Shown here in pieces: positions 7,932 to 16,357 of a stretch of DNA of 46,165 nt; positions within the stretch are counted from its first letter, which is position 1; every line of letters begins with the position of its first letter. Where the stretch lies: positions 1 through 46,165 of the forward strand of contig JAITDI010000002.1 of assembly GCA_031282625.1 (NCBI GenBank), given 5' to 3'. Under the pieces are notes generated by a model. The model was not told where the DNA came from and did no database searches. It was given only the letters and a program-made list of their open reading frames with translations. Origin of the DNA: Candidatus Endomicrobiellum meruensis (GTDB lineage Bacteria > Elusimicrobiota > Endomicrobiia > Endomicrobiales > Endomicrobiaceae). The position numbers and the translations under genes are program-made.

Positions 7932-8121
7932 GTTAAATGGAAAAGATGAGAAGGTAAAAGAAAATTTTTCCCTTCTTAAGTTGTTGGAAGACAAAGAAAT
8001 TGTTCCTGACACCGTTGTCGTAGCTTTAAATATGAATGTTGTAAATCAAACTAAACTAGACAAAACTTTTCTTTCAAATGGCGACAGTGTTGAAGTTTTA
8101 AGATTTGTGGCAGGCGGGTAG
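7918..8121 (+). CDS. thiS: Sulfur-carrier protein ThiS
   Basis: A 67-residue ubiquitin-fold protein ending in Gly-Gly (RFVAGG). The terminal glycine is adenylated by ThiF and converted to a thiocarboxylate that donates sulfur to ThiG. It starts inside the end of thiE (14-base overlap). Length and C terminus match the family exactly. Confidence 0.95.
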   Translation: MITIKLNGKDEKVKENFSLLKLLEDKEIVPDTVVVALNMNVVNQTKLDKTFLSNGDSVEVLRFVAGG

Positions 8122-8174
8122 ATTTTCATCATGTGCGTGTATATAAAAATGTTTTTATTTTAAGGTCGTAATTT

Positions 8175-9260
8175 ATGCAAAACTTTTATGAAAGATACAA
8201 AAGTCATATATTGCTTAAAGAGATAGGCATTTCTGGACAAGAACGCATAAAATCTTCAAGCGTTCTTATTGTTGGGGCAGGAGGGCTTGGTTCACCGCTA
8301 GCATTATACCTTGCCGCAGCAGGAGTAGGGAATATAGGCATTATTGATTTTGATAATGTTGATGTTTCAAACTTGCAAAGACAAATCCTTTACAATGATA
8401 GCGATGTAGGCAAGAGCAAAGTTGAAATTGCCAAAGAACGTATAGAAAAATTAAACTCTGAAATAAAAGTCAACACTTATAATGAAAAACTTACAAATGT
8501 AAATGCTTTAGATATATTTAGAAATTACGATGTTGTTGCAGATGCTGCCGACAACTTTCAAACACGCTATCTTGTAAATGATGCCTGCGCTCTCAGCGGT
8601 ATTCCCGACGTTTGGGCGTCAGTGTATAAGTTTGAAGGACAGGTAAGCATTTTTGACGCAAAAAAAGGAGCTTGTTACCGTTGTTTTCATCCTGTTGCAC
8701 CAAAACATGGAAGTGTGCCTTCTTGCGGCGAAAGTGGTGTGATTGGCGCTATAACAGGAATAATCGGGTCTATACAAGCCTGTGAAGTTCTAAAAATTAT
8801 AACAGGTACTGGCACGCCCTTAATTGGACGTTTATTATATTTTGATGCGTTTAATATGCTTACAAAAGAGTTTAAAATTAAAAAAGATAAAAATTGTTCT
8901 TTATGCGGTACAAATCCGTCAATAAAAGAACTTCAAGATTACGACGAATTTTGCCAAATTAACAAGTTTGCTGAAAATGAAATAACTCCTGATGAATTAA
9001 AAATAGTACTTAAAAATAAAAAGAATATACAAATAATTACTATATGCGAGGAAAACGAAAAGCAAGATTTAGTTTTCCCTGACTCTTTGCCTGTAGCTTT
9101 AAATAATATTGTGTTTTTAAAGGACAAATTGAATACAAATAGCGATACTATTTTTGTTTGTAAGTACGGATATAAAAGTATTTACGCTATACGATTGTTA
9201 AAAGAAGCGGGCTACAAAGGAAAAGTGTACAGCCTTAAAGGCGGAACCGATAAATATTAA
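8175..9260 (+). CDS. thiF: ThiF-type adenylyltransferase fused to a rhodanese domain
   Basis: A 361-residue E1-like enzyme. Residues 1-240 form the ThiF/MoeB domain: nucleotide-binding VGAGGLGSPLALYLAAAGVG, then DFDNVDVSNLQRQ and DAADNFQTRY. Zinc cysteine pairs are CYRC and CSLC. Residues about 265-361 are a rhodanese-like domain with CKYGYKS at the active-site loop, so Cys would carry the persulfide for ThiS. This resembles MoeZ/ThiF-rhodanese fusions and explains why no separate sulfurtransferase is in the operon. Its place after thiS supports ThiS as the substrate; a MoaD-type partner cannot be excluded. Confidence 0.92.
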   Translation: MQNFYERYKSHILLKEIGISGQERIKSSSVLIVGAGGLGSPLALYLAAAGVGNIGIIDFDNVDVSNLQRQILYNDSDVGKSKVEIAKERIEKLNSEIKVNTYNEKLTNVNALDIFRNYDVVADAADNFQTRYLVNDACALSGIPDVWASVYKFEGQVSIFDAKKGACYRCFHPVAPKHGSVPSCGESGVIGAITGIIGSIQACEVLKIITGTGTPLIGRLLYFDAFNMLTKEFKIKKDKNCSLCGTNPSIKELQDYDEFCQINKFAENEITPDELKIVLKNKKNIQIITICEENEKQDLVFPDSLPVALNNIVFLKDKLNTNSDTIFVCKYGYKSIYAIRLLKEAGYKGKVYSLKGGTDKY

Positions 9261-9442
9261 GTCTTTACAGACAATCCTAACTTATCGGGATAATGTCTCT
9301 CCAAAAAAGATAGCTATTTAAACATTCTAACACATCATAAATATATAACAGCGACTACAAAATTAATTTTTATAAAATTGCATTACTGAATTTTATGCTT
9401 ATAGAACCTGAGCATCTCGGATAGATAAAACGGAGGAGTTTC

Positions 9443-9496
9443 GTGACTGAAAAAACTCAAAAAGGACATCTTTCTTTGAAAAGTAAGGCAAAATAA
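9443..9496 (+). CDS. Possible 17-residue peptide or gene remnant
   Basis: A GTG start at 9443 follows CGGAGGAG with good spacing and opens 17 codons (VTEKTQKGHLSLKSKAK). The strong ribosome site is the only support. It may be the 5' remnant of a lost gene. The rest of 9261-9515 shows nothing clear. Confidence 0.2.
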   Translation: MTEKTQKGHLSLKSKAK

Positions 9497-9515
9497 ATTA
9501 ATAATTTTTGTATTT

Positions 9516-10424
9516 TTAGGATTTTTTCCTAAATGATAATATTGTCTTATTAAATAGGTTAATCCGTCTCATTTTGCCAGCTTTTTCTTTTGTTAATATA
9601 AAAGATAGTACGCGGTTTATCATATTTCCGGGTAGCTTATTTTTTATTTTTTTAATAGGGTTTGTAATAAATTTTTCTTCAATATAAGAATCTACAAAAT
9701 TTCCCCATCTAGTTTTAAAAATCTTACTATTTTTATCAACTAAGTAACTTCTCTTGTCTTTGCTCAAAAACGATCCATGTCTTGCATGCCCAATATACAA
9801 ATTATCTATAAGTACGCTCTTCCAACCATTTTTAATTGCACGGACTGTAAAGTCTGTCTCTTCATAATACCCATGTCCATAAATTTCATCCAGATATCCT
9901 TGCTGTTCAATAACTTTTCTTCTTATACAAAAGCAAAAACCTTCGGCTCTCAAGACAAGAGGGTATGTAGGCTTGTGAACAGTGTCAAGCAAATCGTTCA
10001 TTTGTTGTATAGAACGATTCTTAATTTGAGGTATACAGAAGTATTCTGCTGAAGAGCCTATAGCAAAAGCGACTCCTATACTATTGTCTGAGTTAAAACA
10101 ATCAAGAATTTTTTTGTTAAATCCTGATGCTATTTCCGTGTCACTATTTAAAATTACACAAACATCGCCTTTAGCTTCTTTTAATCCTCGGTTAGCAGTT
10201 TTAATAAAACCCTCATTTTTTGTGTTTTTAAAAAGGCGAAATCCTTTATGTGTAAATACAAACTTTTCCAAATACAATGCAGTTTGAACTTCAGAACAAT
10301 CATCAATTATTATTATTTCTCCGGAAGAAAACTCAAAAGTTCTTAAAAGACTATTAAATAGAATTTGTACATAATTCAAAGAGTTATAAACTGGTATTAC
10401 TAAAGAAATATAATTTTTATACAT
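9516..10424 (-). CDS. Glycosyltransferase family 2
   Basis: A 302-residue GT-A fold transferase. The N terminus SLVIPVYNSLNYVQILFNSL and the IIIDDCSE turn bind the nucleotide sugar; LNSDTEI is the metal-binding DXD equivalent. GYLDEIYGHGYYEETDFTVRA is the acceptor-side ED motif of rhamnosyltransferase-like family members. It is divergent from the rfb genes and sits at the edge of the polysaccharide island, so a role in O-antigen assembly is likely. Donor and acceptor cannot be read from sequence. Confidence 0.88.
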   Translation of the reverse strand: MYKNYISLVIPVYNSLNYVQILFNSLLRTFEFSSGEIIIIDDCSEVQTALYLEKFVFTHKGFRLFKNTKNEGFIKTANRGLKEAKGDVCVILNSDTEIASGFNKKILDCFNSDNSIGVAFAIGSSAEYFCIPQIKNRSIQQMNDLLDTVHKPTYPLVLRAEGFCFCIRRKVIEQQGYLDEIYGHGYYEETDFTVRAIKNGWKSVLIDNLYIGHARHGSFLSKDKRSYLVDKNSKIFKTRWGNFVDSYIEEKFITNPIKKIKNKLPGNMINRVLSFILTKEKAGKMRRINLFNKTILSFRKKS

Positions 10425-10425
10425 G

Positions 10426-10454
10426 TGTACATTAACTCCCGAAAAAGTTATAAT
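10426..10454 (+). promoter_or_regulatory. Promoter of the rfb gene cluster
   Basis: TGTACA (10426-10431), a 17-base spacer, then a perfect TATAAT (10449-10454), about 46 bases before rfbA. TATAAT lies in the palindrome GTTATAATATAAC, so it may also serve the divergent glycosyltransferase. Confidence 0.6.
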
Positions 10455-10499
10455 ATAACTTCAAAGAATTATACAAAATACAAAAAAAGAGGTTAAATT

Positions 10500-11363
10500 T
10501 TGAAAGGGATAATTCTTGCAGGTGGCACTGGAAGTAGGTTGTATCCTGCTACTTTTGCTATCTCAAAGCAACTAATACCAATTTATGATAAACCTATGAT
10601 TTACTATCCTATGTCTGTGCTTATGTTAGCTGGCATAAGGGACATACTAATTATTTCTACTCCAAAAGATCTGCCATTTTATAAACATCTTTTTGGAAAT
10701 GGCTCTAACCTTGGATTAAATTTAAGCTTTATAGAGCAAGTTAAACCTGAAGGGATTGCTCAGTCTTTTATTTTAGGCAAAGAATTCATAGGAAAGGATT
10801 CGGTTTGTCTTGTTTTGGGTGACAACATTTTCTACGGTAATACCATAAAGGAACATCTTCTAAAAGCATCTAAACTCAAAAAAGGGGCGGAAGTTTTTGC
10901 CTATCATGTTAAAAATCCACAGAGTTACGGTATAGTAGAAATAGATAGAAATAACAAAGCATTATCTATAGAAGAAAAGCCAAAAAATCCAAAATCAAAT
11001 TGGGCTGTTACCGGTCTATATTTCTATGATAACGATGTTGTAGAAATAGCCAAAAATTTAAAGCCTTCTTCCAGAGGCGAATTAGAAATTACAGGTGTTA
11101 ATATACACTATTTAAAGCAGGGATATTTGAGAGTAAATCTTATGGGGCGAGGTTATGCGTGGCTTGATACTGGTACGCATGAAGATTTAATCAAAGCATC
11201 AACTTTTGTGGAAGTTATTGAAAGTAGGCAAGGCATTAAAATAGCTTGTCTGGAAGAGATATCTTTTAGTAATGGTTGGATTGATGCAGAAAGGTTGATT
11301 TCTGAAGCTGAAAAAATGAAAAATACTGACTATGGAAAATATTTGATGAGTATTATTGGGTAA
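10500..11363 (+). CDS. rfbA: Glucose-1-phosphate thymidylyltransferase RfbA
   Basis: A 287-residue nucleotidyltransferase that makes dTDP-glucose, step one of dTDP-L-rhamnose synthesis. The N terminus KGIILAGGTGSRLYPAT carries the GXGXRL signature, then SKQLIPIYDKPMIYYP, VLGDNIFYG and GYAWLDTGTHEDL. Length is as expected (about 290). The start is TTG at 10500: AGAGGT lies just upstream, and the next residues KGII match the usual family start. First gene of rfbA-C-D-B. Confidence 0.97.
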   Translation: MKGIILAGGTGSRLYPATFAISKQLIPIYDKPMIYYPMSVLMLAGIRDILIISTPKDLPFYKHLFGNGSNLGLNLSFIEQVKPEGIAQSFILGKEFIGKDSVCLVLGDNIFYGNTIKEHLLKASKLKKGAEVFAYHVKNPQSYGIVEIDRNNKALSIEEKPKNPKSNWAVTGLYFYDNDVVEIAKNLKPSSRGELEITGVNIHYLKQGYLRVNLMGRGYAWLDTGTHEDLIKASTFVEVIESRQGIKIACLEEISFSNGWIDAERLISEAEKMKNTDYGKYLMSIIG

Positions 11364-11370
11364 AACAAAA

Positions 11371-11925
11371 ATGGATTTTTTTAGACCATTTATAGAAGGT
11401 CTTGTTGTTATAACTCCAAAAATTTTTAGAGATGTGCGTGGATATTTTTTTGAAAGTTATAACAAAAAAGAGTTTGAACAAGAAGAACTAACAACAGAAT
11501 TTGTCCAAGATAATCAATCTTTTTCTTCATACGGTACTATTAGAGGGTTACACTTTCAAAAACCTCCATATGCCCAATCTAAGCTTGTCCGTGTTTTACA
11601 AGGAAAAGTTTTTGACGTTGCTGTTGATTTGCGTAAAAACAGCAATACTTTTGGCAAGTGGTTTGGTATAGAGCTTTCCAATAAAAATCAAAAAATGTTT
11701 TTTATTCCGCGAGGATTCGCTCACGGATTCTCAGTATTAAGCGAAACTGCGGTATTTTTTTATAAATGTGATAATTTTTATAATAAAGAATCAGAAGACG
11801 GAATTTTATTAAATGATGTTGATTTGAGCATAGACTGGAAAATTAATTCAAAAGATACGATTATATCTGAGAAAGACAAGTTAAATAAAACGTTTGAAGA
11901 ATATAAAAGGAATGTATGTTTTTAA
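11371..11925 (+). CDS. rfbC: dTDP-4-dehydrorhamnose 3,5-epimerase RfbC
   Basis: A cupin-fold epimerase, third step of dTDP-L-rhamnose synthesis. Motifs are IEGLVVITPKIFRDVRGYFF, FVQDNQSFSSYGTIRGLHFQ with the catalytic His, VDLRKNS, and FIPRGFAHGF. I prefer ATG at 11371 (184 residues, MDFFRPFIEG) because it matches the usual N terminus. A TTG at 11356 overlapping the rfbA stop would add five residues. The end overlaps rfbD by 10 bases. Confidence 0.95.
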   Translation: MDFFRPFIEGLVVITPKIFRDVRGYFFESYNKKEFEQEELTTEFVQDNQSFSSYGTIRGLHFQKPPYAQSKLVRVLQGKVFDVAVDLRKNSNTFGKWFGIELSNKNQKMFFIPRGFAHGFSVLSETAVFFYKCDNFYNKESEDGILLNDVDLSIDWKINSKDTIISEKDKLNKTFEEYKRNVCF

Positions 11926-12761
11926 TAACAGGGGCAAAAGGACAATTAGGTAGATGTTTTGCAGATATTTTAAATCCTAAGCAAGCATATTTTTATGATT
12001 CTGATGAAATGAATATTACAAATATAAAATCAATACAGAAATGTCTTATAGACAAGAATATCGCGGCAATTATAAACTGTGCAGCTTATACTAATGTGGA
12101 CAAAGCTGAAGACGAAAAAGAAAAAGCTTATGCAGTAAATGTTGTAGGTGTTGAAAATTTAGCTAAGACAGCAGAAGAAAGGGATATCCCGATTATACAT
12201 ATATCCACGGATTATGTTTTTGGAGAACAGTATGCAAGTTTTCTTCTAAATGAGGACGCTCTAGTTTCTCCCTTAGGAGTTTATGGAAAAACAAAATTAT
12301 ATGGTGAAAATGCAATAAAGAAATATGCAAAAAGTTATATTATTATCAGAACGTCTTGGCTTTATAGCGAGTATGGGCATAATTTTCTAAAAACTGTTAT
12401 AAAGCTTGCATCTGAAAGGCAAGAAATAAAAGTTGTGTCAGACCAAATAGGAACTCCAACATATGCTCCTGATCTTGCAAGAGCGATTGTTGAAATTCTT
12501 TCAAAATTAAAAAAAGGAACTAAAGAAATATATCATTTCAGTAATGAAGGGGTTTGTAGTTGGTATGATTTTGCTTATGAAATAGTTAGACAAAGAAATC
12601 TAAATTGTAATGTATTGCCAATCAAAACAAGTGAGTATCCTACTAAAGCAAGGCGTCCGTTTTTTTCAGTATTGGACAAGAGTAAAATAAAAAAAGAATT
12701 TAATTTACAAATAGACCATTGGATAAAAGGAATAGAGAAATGCTTAAAAAAACTATCTTGA
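11916..12761 (+). CDS. rfbD: dTDP-4-dehydrorhamnose reductase RfbD
   Basis: A 281-residue short-chain dehydrogenase that performs the last step to dTDP-L-rhamnose. It has the nucleotide-binding loop LITGAKGQLG, NCAAYTNVDKAE, the STDYVF strand, the catalytic YGKTKLYGE (YxxxK), and the family segment TSWLYSEYGHNF. AAAGGA precedes the ATG. It overlaps rfbC upstream and rfbB downstream, so the four genes are tightly coupled. Confidence 0.96.
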   Translation: MFLITGAKGQLGRCFADILNPKQAYFYDSDEMNITNIKSIQKCLIDKNIAAIINCAAYTNVDKAEDEKEKAYAVNVVGVENLAKTAEERDIPIIHISTDYVFGEQYASFLLNEDALVSPLGVYGKTKLYGENAIKKYAKSYIIIRTSWLYSEYGHNFLKTVIKLASERQEIKVVSDQIGTPTYAPDLARAIVEILSKLKKGTKEIYHFSNEGVCSWYDFAYEIVRQRNLNCNVLPIKTSEYPTKARRPFFSVLDKSKIKKEFNLQIDHWIKGIEKCLKKLS

Positions 12762-13759
12762 TAACAGGTGGAGCAGGGTTTATAGGTAGTAACTTTATTC
12801 CATATTTTCTAAAAAAATATTCTAAATACAGAATAGTGAATTTAGATAAACTTACATATGCAGGAAATTTAAACAATATAAAAGAAATTAAGTCCCATCC
12901 TAATTATGTTTTTGTAAAAGGCGATATTTGTGATGCGAAACTGATAAATAAAATATTTAGAAAATATGATATTCAAGGAGTTATACATTTTGCTGCAGAG
13001 TCTCATGTTGATAATTCAATTTCTGGTCCATTACCGTTTATAAAAACAAATATTGAAGGGACTTTTACCTTGCTTGAAGTAGCGAAAACCTATTGGCTTG
13101 AAGCATCTTTTAAATATAAGAAAAAATATAAACATTGTAGATTTCATCATATCTCCACTGACGAAGTATATGGCTCATTAAGAAGAGAAGGATTGTTTAA
13201 GGAAACTACTCCCTATGCTCCAAATTCTCCATATTCCGCATCCAAAGCATCAAGCGATTTTCTTGTTAGGGCGTATAATCATACATATGGCTTAAATGTT
13301 ACTACAAGTAACTGTTCAAATAATTATGGACCTAAACAACATGTAGAAAAATTAATACCAACCATAATAAGAAAAGCTTTGAACAAGGAACCGATACCAG
13401 TATATGGTGATGGAAAAAATGTGCGTGACTGGCTTTATGTTTTAGATCATTGTAAAGGGATAGATTTAGTTTTTCATAAAGGGAAATCCGGTGAAACTTA
13501 TAATATTGGTGGGAGAAACGAAAGAAACAACTTAGAGATAGTAAGCATTATTTGTAAAATTTTAGATAGATTAAAGCCATTAAAAGATAAAAGTTATAAA
13601 GAACTCATAAGCTTTGTTAAAGACCGTCCCGGACACGACAGACGTTACGCGATAGATGCAACGAAAATAGAAAAAGAGCTTGGCTGGAAAGCACAAGAAA
13701 TGTTTGATACTGGTATAATAAAAACTGTGGAATGGTTTTTTAATATACTAAATGTTTAA
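12740..13759 (+). CDS. rfbB: dTDP-glucose 4,6-dehydratase RfbB
   Basis: An extended SDR enzyme that converts dTDP-glucose to the 4-keto-6-deoxy sugar, step two of the rhamnose pathway. Motifs are ITGGAGFIGSNF, VNLDKLTYAGN, HFAAESHVDNSI, STDEVYG and YSASKASSD (YxxxK), then NCSNNYGP and RDWLYVLDHC. The start is ATG 12740 (339 residues), with AAAGGA upstream and MLKKTILITGG matching the family. A TTG at 12719 is rejected. The gene overlaps rfbD by 22 bases. Confidence 0.96.
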   Translation: MLKKTILITGGAGFIGSNFIPYFLKKYSKYRIVNLDKLTYAGNLNNIKEIKSHPNYVFVKGDICDAKLINKIFRKYDIQGVIHFAAESHVDNSISGPLPFIKTNIEGTFTLLEVAKTYWLEASFKYKKKYKHCRFHHISTDEVYGSLRREGLFKETTPYAPNSPYSASKASSDFLVRAYNHTYGLNVTTSNCSNNYGPKQHVEKLIPTIIRKALNKEPIPVYGDGKNVRDWLYVLDHCKGIDLVFHKGKSGETYNIGGRNERNNLEIVSIICKILDRLKPLKDKSYKELISFVKDRPGHDRRYAIDATKIEKELGWKAQEMFDTGIIKTVEWFFNILNV

Positions 13760-13830
13760 TTCCTGAAAAATAGTTTAAGAGAATTATAAATATCTTGATA
13801 AATAATGGTATAGTGGAGACTATAGCTTAT

Positions 13831-15438
13831 ATGGCAGAAGACAAAAAGGAAATGTCATTATTATCTATCTGTATTCCGACGTATAATAGGAGTGTTTATT
13901 TAAAAAAAACACTTGAGAGTATTGTTAGACAGAAAGAATTTTATGGTACACAAAATGTAGAAGTAGTTATTTCTGATAACTGCTCAACTGATGATACTAA
14001 GGCTATAGTTGGAGAATTTATTAAAAATTTTGGAACTAAAATAAAATATTTTTATAATCAAGTTAATATTGGCGATGCAAATTTTGAAAAAGTATTATCT
14101 TTAGGTAAAGGGCAATTTTTGAAATTGAATAATGATACATTAGAGCATTTACCCTATTCTTTAGAAAAGATGTTGACATTCATAAAAATTAATATACAAA
14201 ACAAGCCTATCTTATTTTTTAGCAATAGTGTTAAAGATAATAATATAGTTAATTGTCTTGACTTAAATTCTTTTATAAAGGAAGTCTCTTTTTTAAACAC
14301 ATGGATTGGTAGTTTTGGAATTTGGAAAGACACTTTTGATAGTATAAAGAATTTTTCAAGGTATAAAGAATTATGTTTGGTACAAACAGATGTTTTATGT
14401 AGGTTAATTTCTTTAGGGAGTAAAGTTGTAATATATAATGAAAAACTTACTATAAATAACTTCGTTCCTAAAAAAGGATGTTATGATATTGCTAAAGTGT
14501 TTGGACACAATTATCTCTTCATTTTAAAAGAGTTTGTTAAAAGTAATTATATATCTAAAAAAGTTTATAATAGAGAAAAAAAACTACTCCTTACAAGACA
14601 TATAAATTACTACTATTTCGATCATAAAAAGAAATATGATTTTTTTAGTAAAACAAGATATTTCAAATGGTTGTTTCCAGATTATAAAAATGAATTGTAT
14701 TTCTATTTGAGTTACATTAAAAATTATAGTAAAATATTAAGTTTTACCTTGAAAGGAAATCTGGCACAGCTTTGCCATAAAACAGTTGTAAATGGGCTTA
14801 AAGTTTACAAAATATTCAACATCCCAATATTTTGTAAAAAAGTAAAAAATTACAAATGGCGAGTAAATAACATCGATAATTTTACAGAACCAGTAAATAA
14901 TTTTGATTATAACAAAGTTATTGTTGGTGCTTACACGTATGGAAAGCTTTGTGTTTTAACTGATGGTTTAGGGTTAGAAAAACTGTATATAGGTAAATTT
15001 TGTTCTATTGCTGATAATGTAAAATTTATATTATCAAGTGAACATCCATATAAAGGATTTTCAACTTATCCATTTAAGGTAAAAATTTTTGGAGAAATTA
15101 AAGAAGCTGTTTCAAAAGGTGATATAATAGTTAATGATGACGTTTGGATAGGACTAGGTGCTATTATTTTATCAGGGGTAACAATAGGACAAGGGGCAAT
15201 TATAGCGGCAGGAGCAGTGGTTATTAAAGATGTTGAGCCGTACTCAATAGTGGCTGGAAATCCTGCTAGATTTATTAAATATCGTTTCAACGAAGATATT
15301 AGAAAGAAGCTATTGAATTTTGATTTCGAAAATCTATCAAAAGAAATAATTTTTTTAAAGAATAAAAATATTCTATATGAGGAATTGCATTCAAATAATA
15401 TTGATTCTATCTTAAAAAAACTAAAACAAGAATTTTAA
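13831..15438 (+). CDS. Fusion: family 2 glycosyltransferase plus hexapeptide acyltransferase
   Basis: About 535 residues with two enzymatic parts. The N-terminal ~250 residues are a GT-A transferase: LSICIPTYNRSVYLKKTLES, VVISDNCSTDDT, and LNNDT as the metal site. A basic linker follows. Residues ~370-500 form a left-handed beta-helix acyltransferase of the CatB/Xat type: IGKFCSIADNV, the SSEHP loop, NDDVWIGLGAII, GVTIGQGAIIAAGAVV, and IVAGNPARF. Donor transfer and O-acetylation of the same sugar by one protein is the natural reading. The start is uncertain: TTG 13795, ATG 13831 or ATG 13852. Confidence 0.88.
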   Translation: MAEDKKEMSLLSICIPTYNRSVYLKKTLESIVRQKEFYGTQNVEVVISDNCSTDDTKAIVGEFIKNFGTKIKYFYNQVNIGDANFEKVLSLGKGQFLKLNNDTLEHLPYSLEKMLTFIKINIQNKPILFFSNSVKDNNIVNCLDLNSFIKEVSFLNTWIGSFGIWKDTFDSIKNFSRYKELCLVQTDVLCRLISLGSKVVIYNEKLTINNFVPKKGCYDIAKVFGHNYLFILKEFVKSNYISKKVYNREKKLLLTRHINYYYFDHKKKYDFFSKTRYFKWLFPDYKNELYFYLSYIKNYSKILSFTLKGNLAQLCHKTVVNGLKVYKIFNIPIFCKKVKNYKWRVNNIDNFTEPVNNFDYNKVIVGAYTYGKLCVLTDGLGLEKLYIGKFCSIADNVKFILSSEHPYKGFSTYPFKVKIFGEIKEAVSKGDIIVNDDVWIGLGAIILSGVTIGQGAIIAAGAVVIKDVEPYSIVAGNPARFIKYRFNEDIRKKLLNFDFENLSKEIIFLKNKNILYEELHSNNIDSILKKLKQEF

Positions 15439-15565
15439 TAAATATATTTCAAAGAATTCTTAAGAAGAAATACCTACATTAATCTTTTGTGGAGATATAT
15501 TTATTTATTCGAGATATTTATATAAGGTCAGATAACATTTTTTAAGGAGCATGGGGGAGGACATT

Positions 15566-16339
15566 TTGAAAGTTATTATTTTAGCTGGAGGTTTGGGTAC
15601 GAGACTGTCTGAAGAGACTGAGCTGAAACCTAAGCCAATGGTTGAAATCGGAGGACATCCGATTTTATGGCATATAATGAAAATTTATTCTCACTATGGC
15701 TTTAACGATTTTATAATTTTGACAGGATATAAATCTCATATTATAAAGGACTATTTTATAAACTACTATACAAGATATTGTGACATAACAGTTGATATGG
15801 TGGCTAATTCTGTAAAAATACATAAGACGCGGCAAGAACCTTGGAAAGTGACCATGCTTTATACCGGACAGGATACAATGACTGGCAGTAGAATCAAGAA
15901 AGCTCAAGAATATATAGGAAATGAATCTTTTATGTTGACTTATGGAGATGGAGTTGCAAATGTGGATATTAATGCGCTTTTAACATTTCATAAAAATTCA
16001 GGGAAAGTTGCTACTGTGACTGCTGTGCAAATGTCGGGGCGTTTTGGCGCCCTTAAAATAAGTAATAACATAATAACGTCTTTTATGGAAAAACCTTTTG
16101 GAGAGGAAAATTGGATAAATGGTGGGTTTTTTGTCTGCAAGAGTAAAGTTTTTGATTATATTGTCCCCAAAGATAATAAAATTATTTTTGAAAAGGCTCC
16201 GCTGGAAAATCTTGCCAAAGACGGTCAGTTAAGCGCATATAAGCACAAAGGGTTCTGGCAAGCTATGGATAGTCTGCGTGAAAAAAATGAACTAAATTCA
16301 CTTTGGAATTCAGGGAAAGCCCCTTGGAAAATTTGGTAA
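15566..16339 (+). CDS. rfbF: Glucose-1-phosphate cytidylyltransferase RfbF
   Basis: A 257-residue nucleotidyltransferase that makes CDP-glucose, entry to the CDP-3,6-dideoxyhexose pathway. Motifs are KVIILAGGLGTRLSEET, KPKPMVEIGGHPILWHIMK, TYGDGVANVD, GGFFVCK and FWQAMDSLREK. The start is taken as TTG 15566, five bases after GGGGGAGG; ATG 15551 would put that sequence inside the gene and leaves AAGGAG only two bases upstream. First of rfbF-G-H. Confidence 0.95.
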   Translation: MKVIILAGGLGTRLSEETELKPKPMVEIGGHPILWHIMKIYSHYGFNDFIILTGYKSHIIKDYFINYYTRYCDITVDMVANSVKIHKTRQEPWKVTMLYTGQDTMTGSRIKKAQEYIGNESFMLTYGDGVANVDINALLTFHKNSGKVATVTAVQMSGRFGALKISNNIITSFMEKPFGEENWINGGFFVCKSKVFDYIVPKDNKIIFEKAPLENLAKDGQLSAYKHKGFWQAMDSLREKNELNSLWNSGKAPWKIW

Positions 16340-16357
16340 CTGGTAAAAGGATACAGT

